Of a stretch of 64,000 bases of DNA, positions 37,024 to 49,100 are shown one piece after another. The stretch spans positions 50,370 through 114,369 of the forward strand of contig JBAMJV010007110.1 of assembly GCA_037951105.1 (NCBI GenBank), read 5' to 3'. Within the stretch, counting starts at the first letter, position 1; every line of letters begins with the position of its first letter. A program made the position numbers and the translations under genes. Below the pieces are notes generated by a model. It was given only the letters and a program-made list of their open reading frames with translations, was not told where the DNA came from and did no database searches. The DNA is from Echinarachnius parma (lineage: Eukaryota > Echinodermata > Echinoidea > Clypeasteroida > Echinarachniidae).

Positions 37024-37540
37024 TGCATTATTATAGTATTTAATTTGTGATGGTAAAGGTTTAGATATTATTTGTCAGCTGTTTCAGAGAAAAACGAAGA
37101 ATCTCAACACTATTCTTTACTTGACTGGTTGTGGGGGTATTCCACAAACATTTTAAGTCAAACTTAACTCTAAAGTTGGACCTAACTATTATGGAAAGCA
37201 ATTTGTAGCCTTGGAATACAATATGTTAAAAAGCAACAAAGCAAAGATTTTAGACTTTTCATCAATGTTGCATCAAGAACAGAACATCTCCTTGATAATA
37301 GAAAAGATATTGATTTGAATCAAAATTTCGTGCCTCTTAAAAAGGACTTTTCCAACAATGTTTGAAAGAAACTAAAGGCTTTCCATACTTGTTAAGTCCA
37401 ACTTAGATTCAACTTAGGAACCCTGTGAAACACCCCCTGTTATCCTGTGAATGGGGAAAATATGTTTATACTCAAATCAATTGGTTTGATCATACAATAT
37501 TACTACACAAAACTTGCAATTTTTAATATTTATTATGCAT
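37024..37540. repeat. Duplicated block, copy 2
   Basis: Partner of 33735-34235; encloses the family C MITE at 37132-37439 with ends GGGGGTATTCCACAAAC and CCTGTGAAACACCCCC. Confidence 0.8.
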
Positions 37541-37542
37541 GA

Positions 37543-38073
37543 ATAAAGGGATAGTTGACTGTTGGTAAAGAGAGTACAGTTTTGGTCAAACTGAATTATA
37601 GTTACCAAAACCTGCACAAACTAATAGTTATAACTCCACCAAGATCGACATGAATAACAAATTACAAATGACTAGGTAAAAAGCCTGTTATCATTCAAAC
37701 AGAGCCGTTGAAACACTAGAGGGCGCTCTCTAAACACTCATCGGTTTCAAACATTTTAAATGAAATATTGTGCATGTTGAAATAGTGTTCAGATAGAGAG
37801 ATAAATAACAACTATTTAAAAACCTCTTTTGAAAATTGTTGAAAAGAGGAAGAATTAGCAACATTTTTCAATTGTATCGAATAATTGTGGGGACTTACAA
37901 ATGGTTATGTTTATGGATATTTCAGCCCATTCCGAACTGATTTTGATCAAATAAAGTTTATTCGGTCATTTAAAGTGTATGCTTTTTTGAATTTGACACT
38001 CAGTTTGTTGATTTTTCACATAAAAAATATTGTGTGACGCGCCCTCTATACCAAAACTCAACTATACCTTTAG
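37543..38073. mobile_element. TTAA MITE family B, copy 4
   Basis: Left TAAAGGGATAGTTGACTG and right CTCAACTATACCTTTA. Internal AGGGCGCTCTCTAAACA is shared with copy 1. TTGTTGTTAAA follows it just as it follows block copy 1, so this MITE inserted after the duplication. Confidence 0.65.
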
Positions 38074-38261
38074 TTGTTGTTAAATTAGCAGAAGCATTGT
38101 ATTTCCAAATTATTAAATCACTGTAATTTATTTTAAGTACGTACACTATTTACAATAAACCTTTATTTGTTTACAATGAAGCAATAAAGTGAGTACTGTA
38201 CGAGGCATGGGACTAATGGGGGCAGCTACCCCCCAACAGTTTTAAAAACGGCAATATTTTG

Positions 38262-38502
38262 GCAGGAGGAGGAAGAAGAGGAAGAGGAAGAAGAAGAAGA
38301 AGAAGAAGAAGAAGAAGAAGAAGAAGAAGAAGAAGAAGAAGAAGAAGAAGAAGAAGAAGAAGAAGAAGAAGAAGAAGAAGAAGAAGAAGAAGAAGAAGAA
38401 GAAGAAGAAGAAGAAGAAGAAGAAGAAGAAGAAGAAGAAGAAGAAGAAGAAGAAGAAGAAGAAGAAGAAGAAGGAGAAGAAGAAGAAGAAAAGGAAGAAT
38501 AA
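38262..38502. repeat. (GAA)n microsatellite, about 240 bp
   Basis: Long, nearly pure GAA/TTC tract. All large ORFs here (poly-Arg, poly-Ser, poly-Leu, poly-Phe) are artefacts of the repeat. Confidence 0.97.
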
Positions 38503-38689
38503 GACAAAACAAGATGATAAGGAAACAGTAGAAGGCCACATATTATCACACTGTGAACAAAGGGTATAATTATCAAGGTCATCATGTGCACATAATGTGT
38601 TCACATTGTGATCATGCTCACATTGTGTAAGCACGAATATTTGGCATGGCCACATAGCGTGTACACATTGTGACCTACACTGCCAGACA

Positions 38690-39212
38690 CACACTGTGTC
38701 ACACCGTGTTTATATTATGACATACTGTGGTAGTGGTACTCTGTGCTCATACTGTGTTTACACTGTTTTAACACGGTGACACACTGTGTTTACACCATGT
38801 TAACACCGTGACACACTGTGTTTACACCGTGACACACTGGGTTAACACCGTGACACACTGTGTTTACACTATTACTCACACTGTGGTACTCTGTTTTCAT
38901 ACCGTGTTAACACCACGACACACTGTGTTTACGCTATTACACACTGTGTTTACACCGTGACACACTGTGTTTACACCGTGACACACTGTGTTTATACTAT
39001 TACTCACACTATGGTACTCTGTGTTCATACCGTGTCAACGCCGCGACACACTGTGTTTACACCGTGACACACTGTGTTTACCCCGTGACACACTGTGGTA
39101 CTCTGTGTTCATATCGTGTTAACACCGTGACACATGTGTTTACACCGTGACAAACAGTGTTTACACCGTGACACACTGTGTTTACGATATTGCACACTTT
39201 GGTACGCTGTGT
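38690..39212. repeat. Minisatellite next to the ZU5 gene 3' end
   Basis: Units of about 20 bases, CACACTGTGTTTACACCGTGA, repeat with variants TACTATTACTCACACTG and TGGTACTCTGTGTTCATA. It stops within 10 bases of the ZU5 gene stop codon, so it probably lies in the 3' untranslated region. It is a direct tandem repeat without unique spacers, so not a CRISPR array. Confidence 0.9.
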
Positions 39213-39217
39213 TCATA

Positions 39218-39804
39218 CTATGTTATTTCGCTATCATCAGACGAGTCAGATGCGACATGATCCTCATGAGCACCAACGGCGTCTACCCAATCATCGTCCT
39301 CTCCGTGTAATCCTGTCTTCCTTTTGTTTTCGACATGTCTTTTTATGACGTCGACGCAGTCGTGGCGTTTCATCCGCGCGAGGACGTCAGACAGATGGTC
39401 AAGACTTTTGATCTTGCCCTGCCTCTCGGCGATAGTGATCAAAGAGTCAGTCGGGTTCTGCTGCTGTTTTATCGTCTGGATGCAGTCATCCATGTCGAGC
39501 TTGTCGGCGAGTCCCTTCCAGTTGTCGCAGAATGGGCTCTCGTCGTTGAGTCGCGCGCTCAACTCGAGTCGCAAGTCGTGCTCGACGATGCGGGGCTGGG
39601 AAACACAACTGTCCGCGGAGTCAGACGAAGGCGGAGTTTGGTTCGTTATGGTGATGTTGTGGGCTACGATGACTGTACCCGGCATCTCAGGGAATGCTCT
39701 CTGACCTTGATTCAGAATGAATCGGGGAAAATTATGAACTAGTTGTCCCGGCAAGGGTACCTCTTCGACGCCGATGTCTGTGTTGCTTGCTCCAGCTGTG
39801 GGAA
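39218..39804 (-). CDS. ZU5 gene last exon: death domain and acidic tail
   Basis: Acceptor TTTCTTTAACAG; phase 1 entry; stop TAG at 39218-39220. Residues 615-695 match the six-helix death fold: LRLELSARL, W633 in NWKGLADKLDM, then LLxxIAERxGK-like helix 4-5 and DHLSDVLARMKRHD. The tail EDDDWVDAVGAHED...SDDSE is strongly acidic. ORFs on the plus strand here are shadows. Confidence 0.9.
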
Positions 39805-39997
39805 CTGTTAAAGAAAAGTGCACTTTATGAAATCGGAATGCCACAGTTGGAAGTTTGTAAAGGAATCTAGAAACATTGTCAAAACCCATAGTGGTCCAAC
39901 ATAGCGTGTTGTATTCGTATTACCAATATAAGCTTTCTATCTATCTATCTCCCAAGCTATCTATCGATCTATATATGTATCTATGTATGTATGTATA

Positions 39998-40036
<39 letters not shown>

Positions 40037-42074
40037 ATATCTATATATCTAAATAACTATCTATCTCAGTTTGACAAAGGCCTATGGCCGAAATATCACC
40101 TTAAAAATCTTTCCACGGAGTATCTTATTGAATTTCGTTGTTTTCTAACTATCTATCTATCTATCTATATATCTATCTATCTATCTATGTTTGTGGTGTT
40201 TGGAATTGAAAATTGCCCATGGAGACTTTCAACTGTATACACAGTTAGTCCCGTAGTGTCCATGGTTAGTCTAATTAGAATATCAAATATCACATCGCAT
40301 CTCATTCACTATCATTCTGGTCATTTACTACGGAATTTTCACAGATCATTGAGTGGACATTATCACATCATAGAGATGTACATTTTATAAGCCCTTCACT
40401 AGTTTTTGCAAATAACAACAAAGTTACTAGAAACCTTTACTCTACACTTAGTAAAAATATATTTCATATTCGCTGTTGCAATGACAGGCAAATATTGCAG
40501 GGCTTCCGAATGAGAGGTAAATTGTAGCAGGAACCCACATTGATATTAGATTTATCATCAGTGTTTTGTCTATTTATTCATAAAAATTCGTTGACGGATA
40601 TGTCTGATTTTCCCACAAAATGTTCATAATAACCATGATAACTGTACAAATATTGTGTTAAGAATACAGCTTGAGACTATTATCAGTTATGAAATTATAA
40701 GCGTATGTTTAGGGGCTTTTTACTTGTTGTGTTCGGTTTATTATCAGTGTGTTGTCTGATCATGCATAACAATTCGTTCTTACCCTGGACTAGGTCCGTC
40801 ACGCGGACGTCATCGTTCCCTTGTTCGATAGCCTGCTTGCTTAGAGGCACATCAGCCGATTCTCTAGTAGGTGATTTGATTTCTTCTGCAAAGCATGACG
40901 ACAACACGGACATATAACAAGGATTATCCTAGTTTAGTTGAAGATGAATAACAGTTTTGGAAAGTTACAGAAAACATTTATATCGTCCACAATAACTAAT
41001 AAATATCGTTGATTCAGTATTGAAAAAGAACTTTAAATCCGAACCTGAGCATTGTTAAATGCAGAAATATCGGAAATATTGGAAAAATCAAATGGCCGCA
41101 TACCGAAAACCATAATATGCGGACCACGTGGACTTTTGCACATAGTGTATGCACGATTCCGCGTTGGCGATCAATTTACTGTAAATCAGTTTGATAATTT
41201 TGCAAATAATATATCCATTATATAGTAGCGGTTTCCTGGCCAAATGTTTATGATAGTACAAGTATATTCTTTCACATGGTTGGTAATAAGAGTGTAATGC
41301 GTGTGGGGCGTTTCCCATTACTGGCATTTGCCTTTAAGACCCTCATAATATATATCCACACACCCCCCCCCCCCCCCCCCCCCCCCACTTTGCGCAGATC
41401 ATGAGATAATCAAGAAACAAGGTCAGTGTTATGCAACGCGGGCGAATAACTAACCTAGTTCGAAATTCGCGAACGACGATGTAACAATCCGCACAAAGAG
41501 CTGACTCGACCTGATCCGAATGGTTTTCAGTCAGGTTAGATTCGGTATCGCTCAGTCGTAGCCGATTCAACATTCAACATATTGAATCGGCTTCGAATGA
41601 TCTCCGACTGGCTCTTGACCGACAAAACAGGAGTCCTGTGGCAAGCTATTCTGAGCTGAACCGACTGAAAACCCAGTCGGATCGGGTCAAGTCGGCTCTG
41701 TGTGCGGATGGCTTCATGTAAGATGGAGGGCTTGGAAACAGAGTTTGTGATATTTTACACTTTACGGACACAGTTAGTAAAACAATAATGCACAAACAAG
41801 ATAAATAACAAAATAGAGGATACCATTACCTTCAAAATACATGAGGAAACTGACATTGCCCCTGAGGTATTGCTTCACTCGTAGGGTGATGAACTTTTCT
41901 GCTACACTCGTATCGTTTGCATCAACCCGGAACGTACATACGTTTTGACGCAAGTAGTAGAAGTTTCGTTCTTGTAATTTCTACATTTGGATCACAACAA
42001 AGAAACTATAACAAAAACAACAACAACAAATGCAACAAGAATTATACTACTACTACTACTACTACTACTACTAT

Positions 42075-42139
<65 letters not shown>

Positions 42140-42673
42140 TTATTACTACTACTTCTACTACTAGTAAATACATAAATAATAATGCATTTATATAGTGCTT
42201 TTTCCATATTGAATGTTCAAAAGCGCTGTTCAAGTTCAAGTTATTAAAAGGGGTAAGTTTTCAATTGTTTTTTTTAAAAGATTGAATGAAGCTTGGTTGC
42301 GGAGGGTTAGAGGTAGTTTATTTCAAAGTTCAGGTGCTGAGGAAGCAAATGCTTCATCCCCAAGAGTGGGAAGCATCCTGGCAGTTGGATAGTTCAGTAG
42401 AGTGCCTTGTGAGGAGCGGAGCGAGTACCGGAACGGAGGGCTAATTTTAATAAGTTCAGTCAGGTATAGAGGAGCAACTGAAAATCAATTTTACAGTAAA
42501 AGCTAGTACAAAAGCCATATTAACATCCCTTCAATAGTATTATATAAAAACTATGCTCCTCTAGGCACAATGCTGATATCCAAGAATGATGCTTTTAATA
42601 TGATATTTGGAGCCTGAAAATGGACATGCTGCCTCAAGGGCGCTATCCACATAACTTCAAGTTTTCCTTCTAG

Positions 42674-42751
<78 letters not shown>

Positions 42752-42900
42752 AAGGGGCCGTGGAACCGGGGGGAGGGGGCAGCCCTCCCCCCTTTTTTCG
42801 GCTTAAAACAAAGAAATACATAAGCACAAAATAATAATTATAATAACAACATAAATGTGGTCAACCCCCACTTTGAAAACATTTCCGCGGCCCCTTACTT

Positions 42901-42981
<81 letters not shown>

Positions 42982-43089
42982 AGTTTGTGATTCACCTTTT
43001 TTTTTACCTTTTACGAACATTGTTAGTGAAACAATATTGCACATAAGAAGATAAATAATAACAAAAAAGAAGACTACATTCAAAATAAA

Positions 43090-43148
<59 letters not shown>

Positions 43149-46100
43149 TTACTACTACTACTATTAGTACTAGTACTACAACTACTACTAACCCTAACCC
43201 TAACTACCACTTTTAGTACTGATACCACTTCATCTACTAATACTGCTACTACTACGATTACTAATGTTACTACTTCTACTGCTACAGATAATAATATACT
43301 GCTACTGCTGTTTCTATCACTAGAACGATAGAACCACTTTAACCTCACCTTCGTCGCTATTTCCTGTTTTTCCTCTAGATGAATGACTTTGACATCACCT
43401 GATCCCCACCTGACCATAGTTTGGTGGCTAGGGTAAACCTTCTTCAGTTCTTCCGGTGACCCATCGATGTCCTGCATTAAAACAAAAAGATTATGATTAG
43501 AATTAAGTTATCTGTGGGAAAATCCCGGGGAGAATGCAATAAAGACATTTAGATTACTGCATGTGTTCAATGTTCAATTAATTATGTATATAAACATGTA
43601 TTAAAGTTGTATACATAATTGTTCAATTGTTGATTATTATTACAATTATGATTGAAAGTTGTGACCAGTGAGAGGCGCATTTCGAGTATGTGGTAAGGTG
43701 GAATAAACTGATTCAATTCAATTACATTTACGAAAAATAGCTTAAGCATGTTAATGCTGTAATTATTTCTATATCAATAATGAATATTTTATTTCATTAA
43801 GGCCTATTAAAGAATGATATTGCAATAAATAAAATAAATAACTTGATTATAAACAATGTTTCAATTATGAAAACAACAAAATAACAATGATATAATAGCA
43901 ACGTTAATATGACAAATTAATAAATAAATAACCATGTATTAACGTACAGCATTGAAGCCGTGCAGGGTGTCGAGCAGAAAGAGTAATACAGTGTGCGACT
44001 TTCCGCGGGGAGTAGCCCGGGGAATGAACGCCGTGCACGTGATGTTCTTGCCGATGAAGTACCGCTCGAGTTTCTCGAAGATGATCCACCACACGGAGAA
44101 GTGGCCGACGTAGAGATCGAGGTCGTGTGCTCTTACAACGCAGGTAGGGGGCTGCTGACTCGATGGCAGCTTGATCACGGAAAACGCATCAGATTCTGCA
44201 AATGCCACAATAAAATGCGCTTTGTTACTATGCAATAATCATATGAGAGTCAATATAGGGCCTAAATTTTCGATCATAATAATTATATCCCCGGTGGTGT
44301 CACTACATATTCAAAGGTGCAACTTCCCTATATGATCGTTCTCTAAGTGAAAATGACCCCCTATTCGCGGTGTTTCAAGTACATTTTCAGCAAATTATGC
44401 ACCATATATATAGCTGTAGAGCTTTTTTATATTCATCTCCGTTTTACGCCCTTTTAATCACAAAACAAGTAGGATTTGGCATACAAAACAACCCTTGTTG
44501 TTGCATTGCGAGAAAATATTGCAAGAAAAAATGTTTAGAGTCCTTTTTGTGCACAAATTACTTGTGCCTCTCAACGAAAAGGTACTCTATTTTTTACATT
44601 TCGCGAACATTGGCATGAAATTTGTACCCTTTTTTCTCATATCCACAAACGTCGTCGTCTTAAAATATAAACCCATTTCCGCGAGTATTTTATATTCGCG
44701 AACATAAACGAAAATAACTTCCCCTTTTCGCGAAATTGTGAACGATCATGCGTATACAAAACCAACGTGAAGTGACACCATGCACCGGCAGACCGGGATA
44801 TTATTATCATACGCTTATCTGCGTTTGGATTAAACACAATAAGAATTGGCAGAAAGATCGATTCTCGGATCACAATCTTACATTCACTATCAAATTCACA
44901 TAGTGGATGCCCTAAAAGGCTGGAAAAAGCATGTTTTTTAAACAATTGAGCATCATTTGTACACTAATGGGAAAAAAAAGTAATAGCTACTTAACAACGT
45001 TGGATTTGCTAAATACATTAATTTAGATTTGTTTGATGCCACTTGTTAGCAAGCACCAACGGCCGTATCATTATAATTCAGCAAATGTAATTCTACTTTG
45101 TAGTACTTATAAACTTGTGGCATAAACGGCACACAATAGTTAACACAAAGTGTGAAACTACCCGGTTACATCAACGCCCTATACCCCTTATAAATTATGG
45201 CTTAATGTTAACCTTTCCTCCTCGTGAACAGCTTGACTGGCACCCACAGGGGATTTGTGAGTATGGCGCAGTGCGGTACGGTGATCTTGACTGGGGATTT
45301 GAACTCAGAGCCTGCAGGTGTAAGCCTCAGGCCCACGGCCACGATCACATCACCTTCCTCCAACGGGAGATCGTCCGGTGGATGCACCACGGGCTCAAGA
45401 TGGACGTTGACATCGACGTCGAGTGGGATGACCAGTTTCAGACCATATTTCTTCAGCAAAGAAGCCTCATCTTCAATCTGTGAGTCGCTTTCAGCAGTGA
45501 CTAGATTTCAAATACAAAATGAGACAAGATAATTGTATTTTTTTTTCAAATAACATTTTCAATAATATTTCTGGAATAATTTGAAGGTGACACTACTGAC
45601 ATTATTGAAAAGGGTACACGTGGCTTCTTATAAACATAACTCGTCCCCGTTTCTTTAAACTTGTCAAATAGTTGTAACAATTACATTTATTATAACCACT
45701 GTGCCAACAGCCAATCGAAATGGAGCACTAAAGCCGTTACAATGATTGGACATCTACACATTGAAACGGGGCACTGATTAATACGTGTAGAATATATCAT
45801 ATTTTGCTTAGCCAGAACAAACCCACATTAGAAAATCAATATGTTAGTAATAACTTATTTTTATAAAACTTTAGCATTCTGTATTCGTATTAGTATTACA
45901 AATTTGAGCATAAGAAATGTTTCTGTTTTGTAATTTTTCCTTTTCGTAATAAAGATATTAAAGTCAAACCTGTCTATAGCGACTGCTCAAGGGACCGGCT
46001 AAAAGTGGTCGCTATAGACAGGTGGTCGCATTAGACAGGCCATTTTAAATTTCTGGTCGCACATTGTGCATGTTATGCACGTGTGTAATTAAGAACTAAT

Positions 46101-49100
46101 GGGCACGAATGCCCTTTGTTTATGAGTCCGAAGCACTTCGTGTTGGTAATTACCCAGCTAGCCACCTGACGTCGTGCCATCGTTGGGCCGATGTCATTTT
46201 CGTTGTAAGGGGACGTTGGGCCAACATGCGACATGCGACGTCACCGAGACGTTAAAATGTCCGCCAGCCCAACATCAGCTCGGCGTCTTTTTTTAATGCT
46301 GGCCCAACGTCATTTAGCGATTTCGGACCAACATCAATTATTGACAATGGCCCAATGTCAGTTCTAACGTAGGCCCAACATCGATTCCTGACGTTGAGAG
46401 AACATCAAGTTTTGACGTCGGCCCGACGTTAAAATGTCCGCCAGCCTAACATTGTCCCAACATCATTTTGTGATGTCGGGCAAATGTCAATTTCCGACAA
46501 TGGCCCAACACCGAATCCTGACATAGGACAGATATCAAATTCTGATGTGGGCTCGACGTTAAAATGTCCGCCAGCCCAACATCGTCACTACGTCATTTTG
46601 TGATATTGGCATAACGTCTATTTCCAACAATGGCCCAACATCAACTCATGACATTGGACCAACATAACATTATGATGTCGGCTCGAGGTTAAAATGTCCG
46701 CTAGCCCAACATCGTCACGACATCATTCTGTGATGTTGGTCCAACGTCAATTTCCGCCAATGGCCTACTATCAAATCCTGACGTTGGGCCAACATCAAAT
46801 TCTGACGTTGGCCCGACATTAAAATGTCCGCCAGCCCGACATTAGCCCAACGTTATTTTTTATTGTTGGCCCAACATCAAATCTTGACGTTGGCCCAACA
46901 TCAAATCTTGACGTTCGCCCGACGTTTGAATGTCCGCTAACCCAACATTGGCCCAACGTCATTTTCTGATGCTGGACCAACATCAAAATTTGACAATGGC
47001 CCAATGTCAAATGGCCAACGTAGGACCAACATCAAAACGTAAAAAGAAATTAGAAAACATGCATAGATTCCACGTCCGATCCATGCATTTTGTTTAACCT
47101 TTACACACATTCATTCATAAATAAATCATAATTCTATAAATATCCTATTCCTATACCTATTGCCTACTCCTAAACCTATCATCCTATCGTCCTACAAACA
47201 TAGGTCGCAATCGGTATACTATATATACACCTCTTCTTAGCATGTATGTTTTGTAATAGTTAGTATTTGTAGAGCGTTGAATTTGAAATAATCCACCTTC
47301 AAATCATATTCATAACACTATTTAAGGTGTTATTTATATTCTTATATATCCTTCTAAATTATATACAGCAGCAAGGACATGACAAAAGTATATTTTTTAA
47401 TATAAATAATTCCAAAAATCGAAAATTTTCATTTCACTTACGATCGCTTATAATCGATCATGAATTTCCCGATAGCAATACTTCTTTTTTTTTTACTTTT
47501 GAATTACTAATGTTTGTAATCGATTAAACGAAATTCAATTCAGTATAGATTCTCAAAGCAAGTTAACAAAAATATAAGTACCCAGCTAGCTAACTGACGT
47601 CGGACCGGTGTCGGCAGGTCTTCGGCAAGATCGCGGTCGGCAAACAGACGTCGCGCCAACATTACGCCAACGTCGAATTTAAGTTGGAGGTTTTAGAAAT
47701 GAAATAAGTCGGAAAATGGTTGTAGTTGAATATCGTGCCGATGTCATTAAGTTGACGAAAAAAATACGTCTCAAATAAAACGTCGCGCTAAAATCGCACC
47801 AATGCCGAAACTGGTACCAATTTAAGAGCTTGATAGAGGGTTGTAATATTAATGTTGGGCCGATGTCAATAAACCAACATGAATATGACATCTCAAATAT
47901 GACGTTGGGCCAATGTTGTACCGATGTCGGAATATATATCATTTTAAGAGGTCGGTAAATGGTTGAATGTGGAATTGATGATGGAGGATGTTATTAATTG
48001 GACATCAATATGACATCACAAATATGACGTCAAGCCGATATCGCGCCGATGTCAGAATTGGCAGCAATGACACTAGTCGGCAAATAGTCATGAAATCGAT
48101 GTTCAGCCGATGTCAATATTCTGACATGAATATGTCATCTCCAATATGACGTCGGGATAATTTCGCGCCGATGTTGGAACTGGTAGCAATTAAAGAGGTC
48201 GGTAAATGGTTGTAACATTGATGTCGGACCAATGAGTTTTATTGGATATCCATATGACATCTCAATTATGACGCCAAAGCGATATCCTGCCGATGTCATA
48301 AATGGCACCAATGAAACTAATCATTAAATAGTCATTAAAGGGGCCCTGCAACCCAAATGCATGTTGACATCTGTTCATCTGTATTAGTGTACACATTCAA
48401 TATTTGTAAACGGTTTGTGATTTGTCAATCACTGGTCAGCTACCATGCTATTGTGATTAGCCTAATCACAATAGCATCACACGGTTGAATAGAATACCAA
48501 CTCACACAACTTCAATTACAATAGCTGTTGCTATGTCAGAAGAAAAGCACTGTCTAAGCTATTGCATGGAGGTATGCAGGGCATGATTTTGTGTGGATGT
48601 TCTTTTTGTACTTTCATCTTTTGTTAATCTCATGGTAGCTGACCAGTGATTGACAAATGATGTCACTGCAGGTCAACAATAGAATTTGCTCTGGAGGGTT
48701 TTTTAGGAGGTGGGGCTTAGCAACATGAAGACAAATAAATGATAAAATGTTTAAAAATATACAAAACATATTTGGGTCAAACCGTTTACAAATATTGAAC
48801 GTGTACACTAATACAGATGAACAGAGGTCAACATGCATTTGGGTTGCAGGGCCCCTTTAAATGGATGTTGTGCCGTTGTCAATAATTCGACATGAATATG
48901 ACATCTCAAATATAAAATCGGCCTTCTATCGCCCCGATGTTGGAACTGGTAGTAATTTAAGAGGTCGGTAAAATGCTGTGAAATTGATGTCGGGTCACAG
49001 TTATTAATTAGACATAAATATGACATCCAAAATATGACTTTGGGCCTATACCGCACAGATGTCGGAACTTTACGAAATTTTAAAGGTGGGTAAAAGGTTG

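Noticed and set aside
38213-38694. Long ORFs of poly-Arg, poly-Leu, poly-Ser or poly-Phe
   Set aside because: They are only translations of the (GAA)n tract.
38690-39212. CRISPR-like array
   Set aside because: Units are direct tandem copies with no unique spacers, and the genome is animal.
39324-39742. Plus-strand ORFs over the death-domain exon
   Set aside because: Shadows of the coding minus strand; no family resemblance.
43188-43206. Telomere-like CCCTAA repeats
   Set aside because: Only about two and a half units inside microsatellite DNA.
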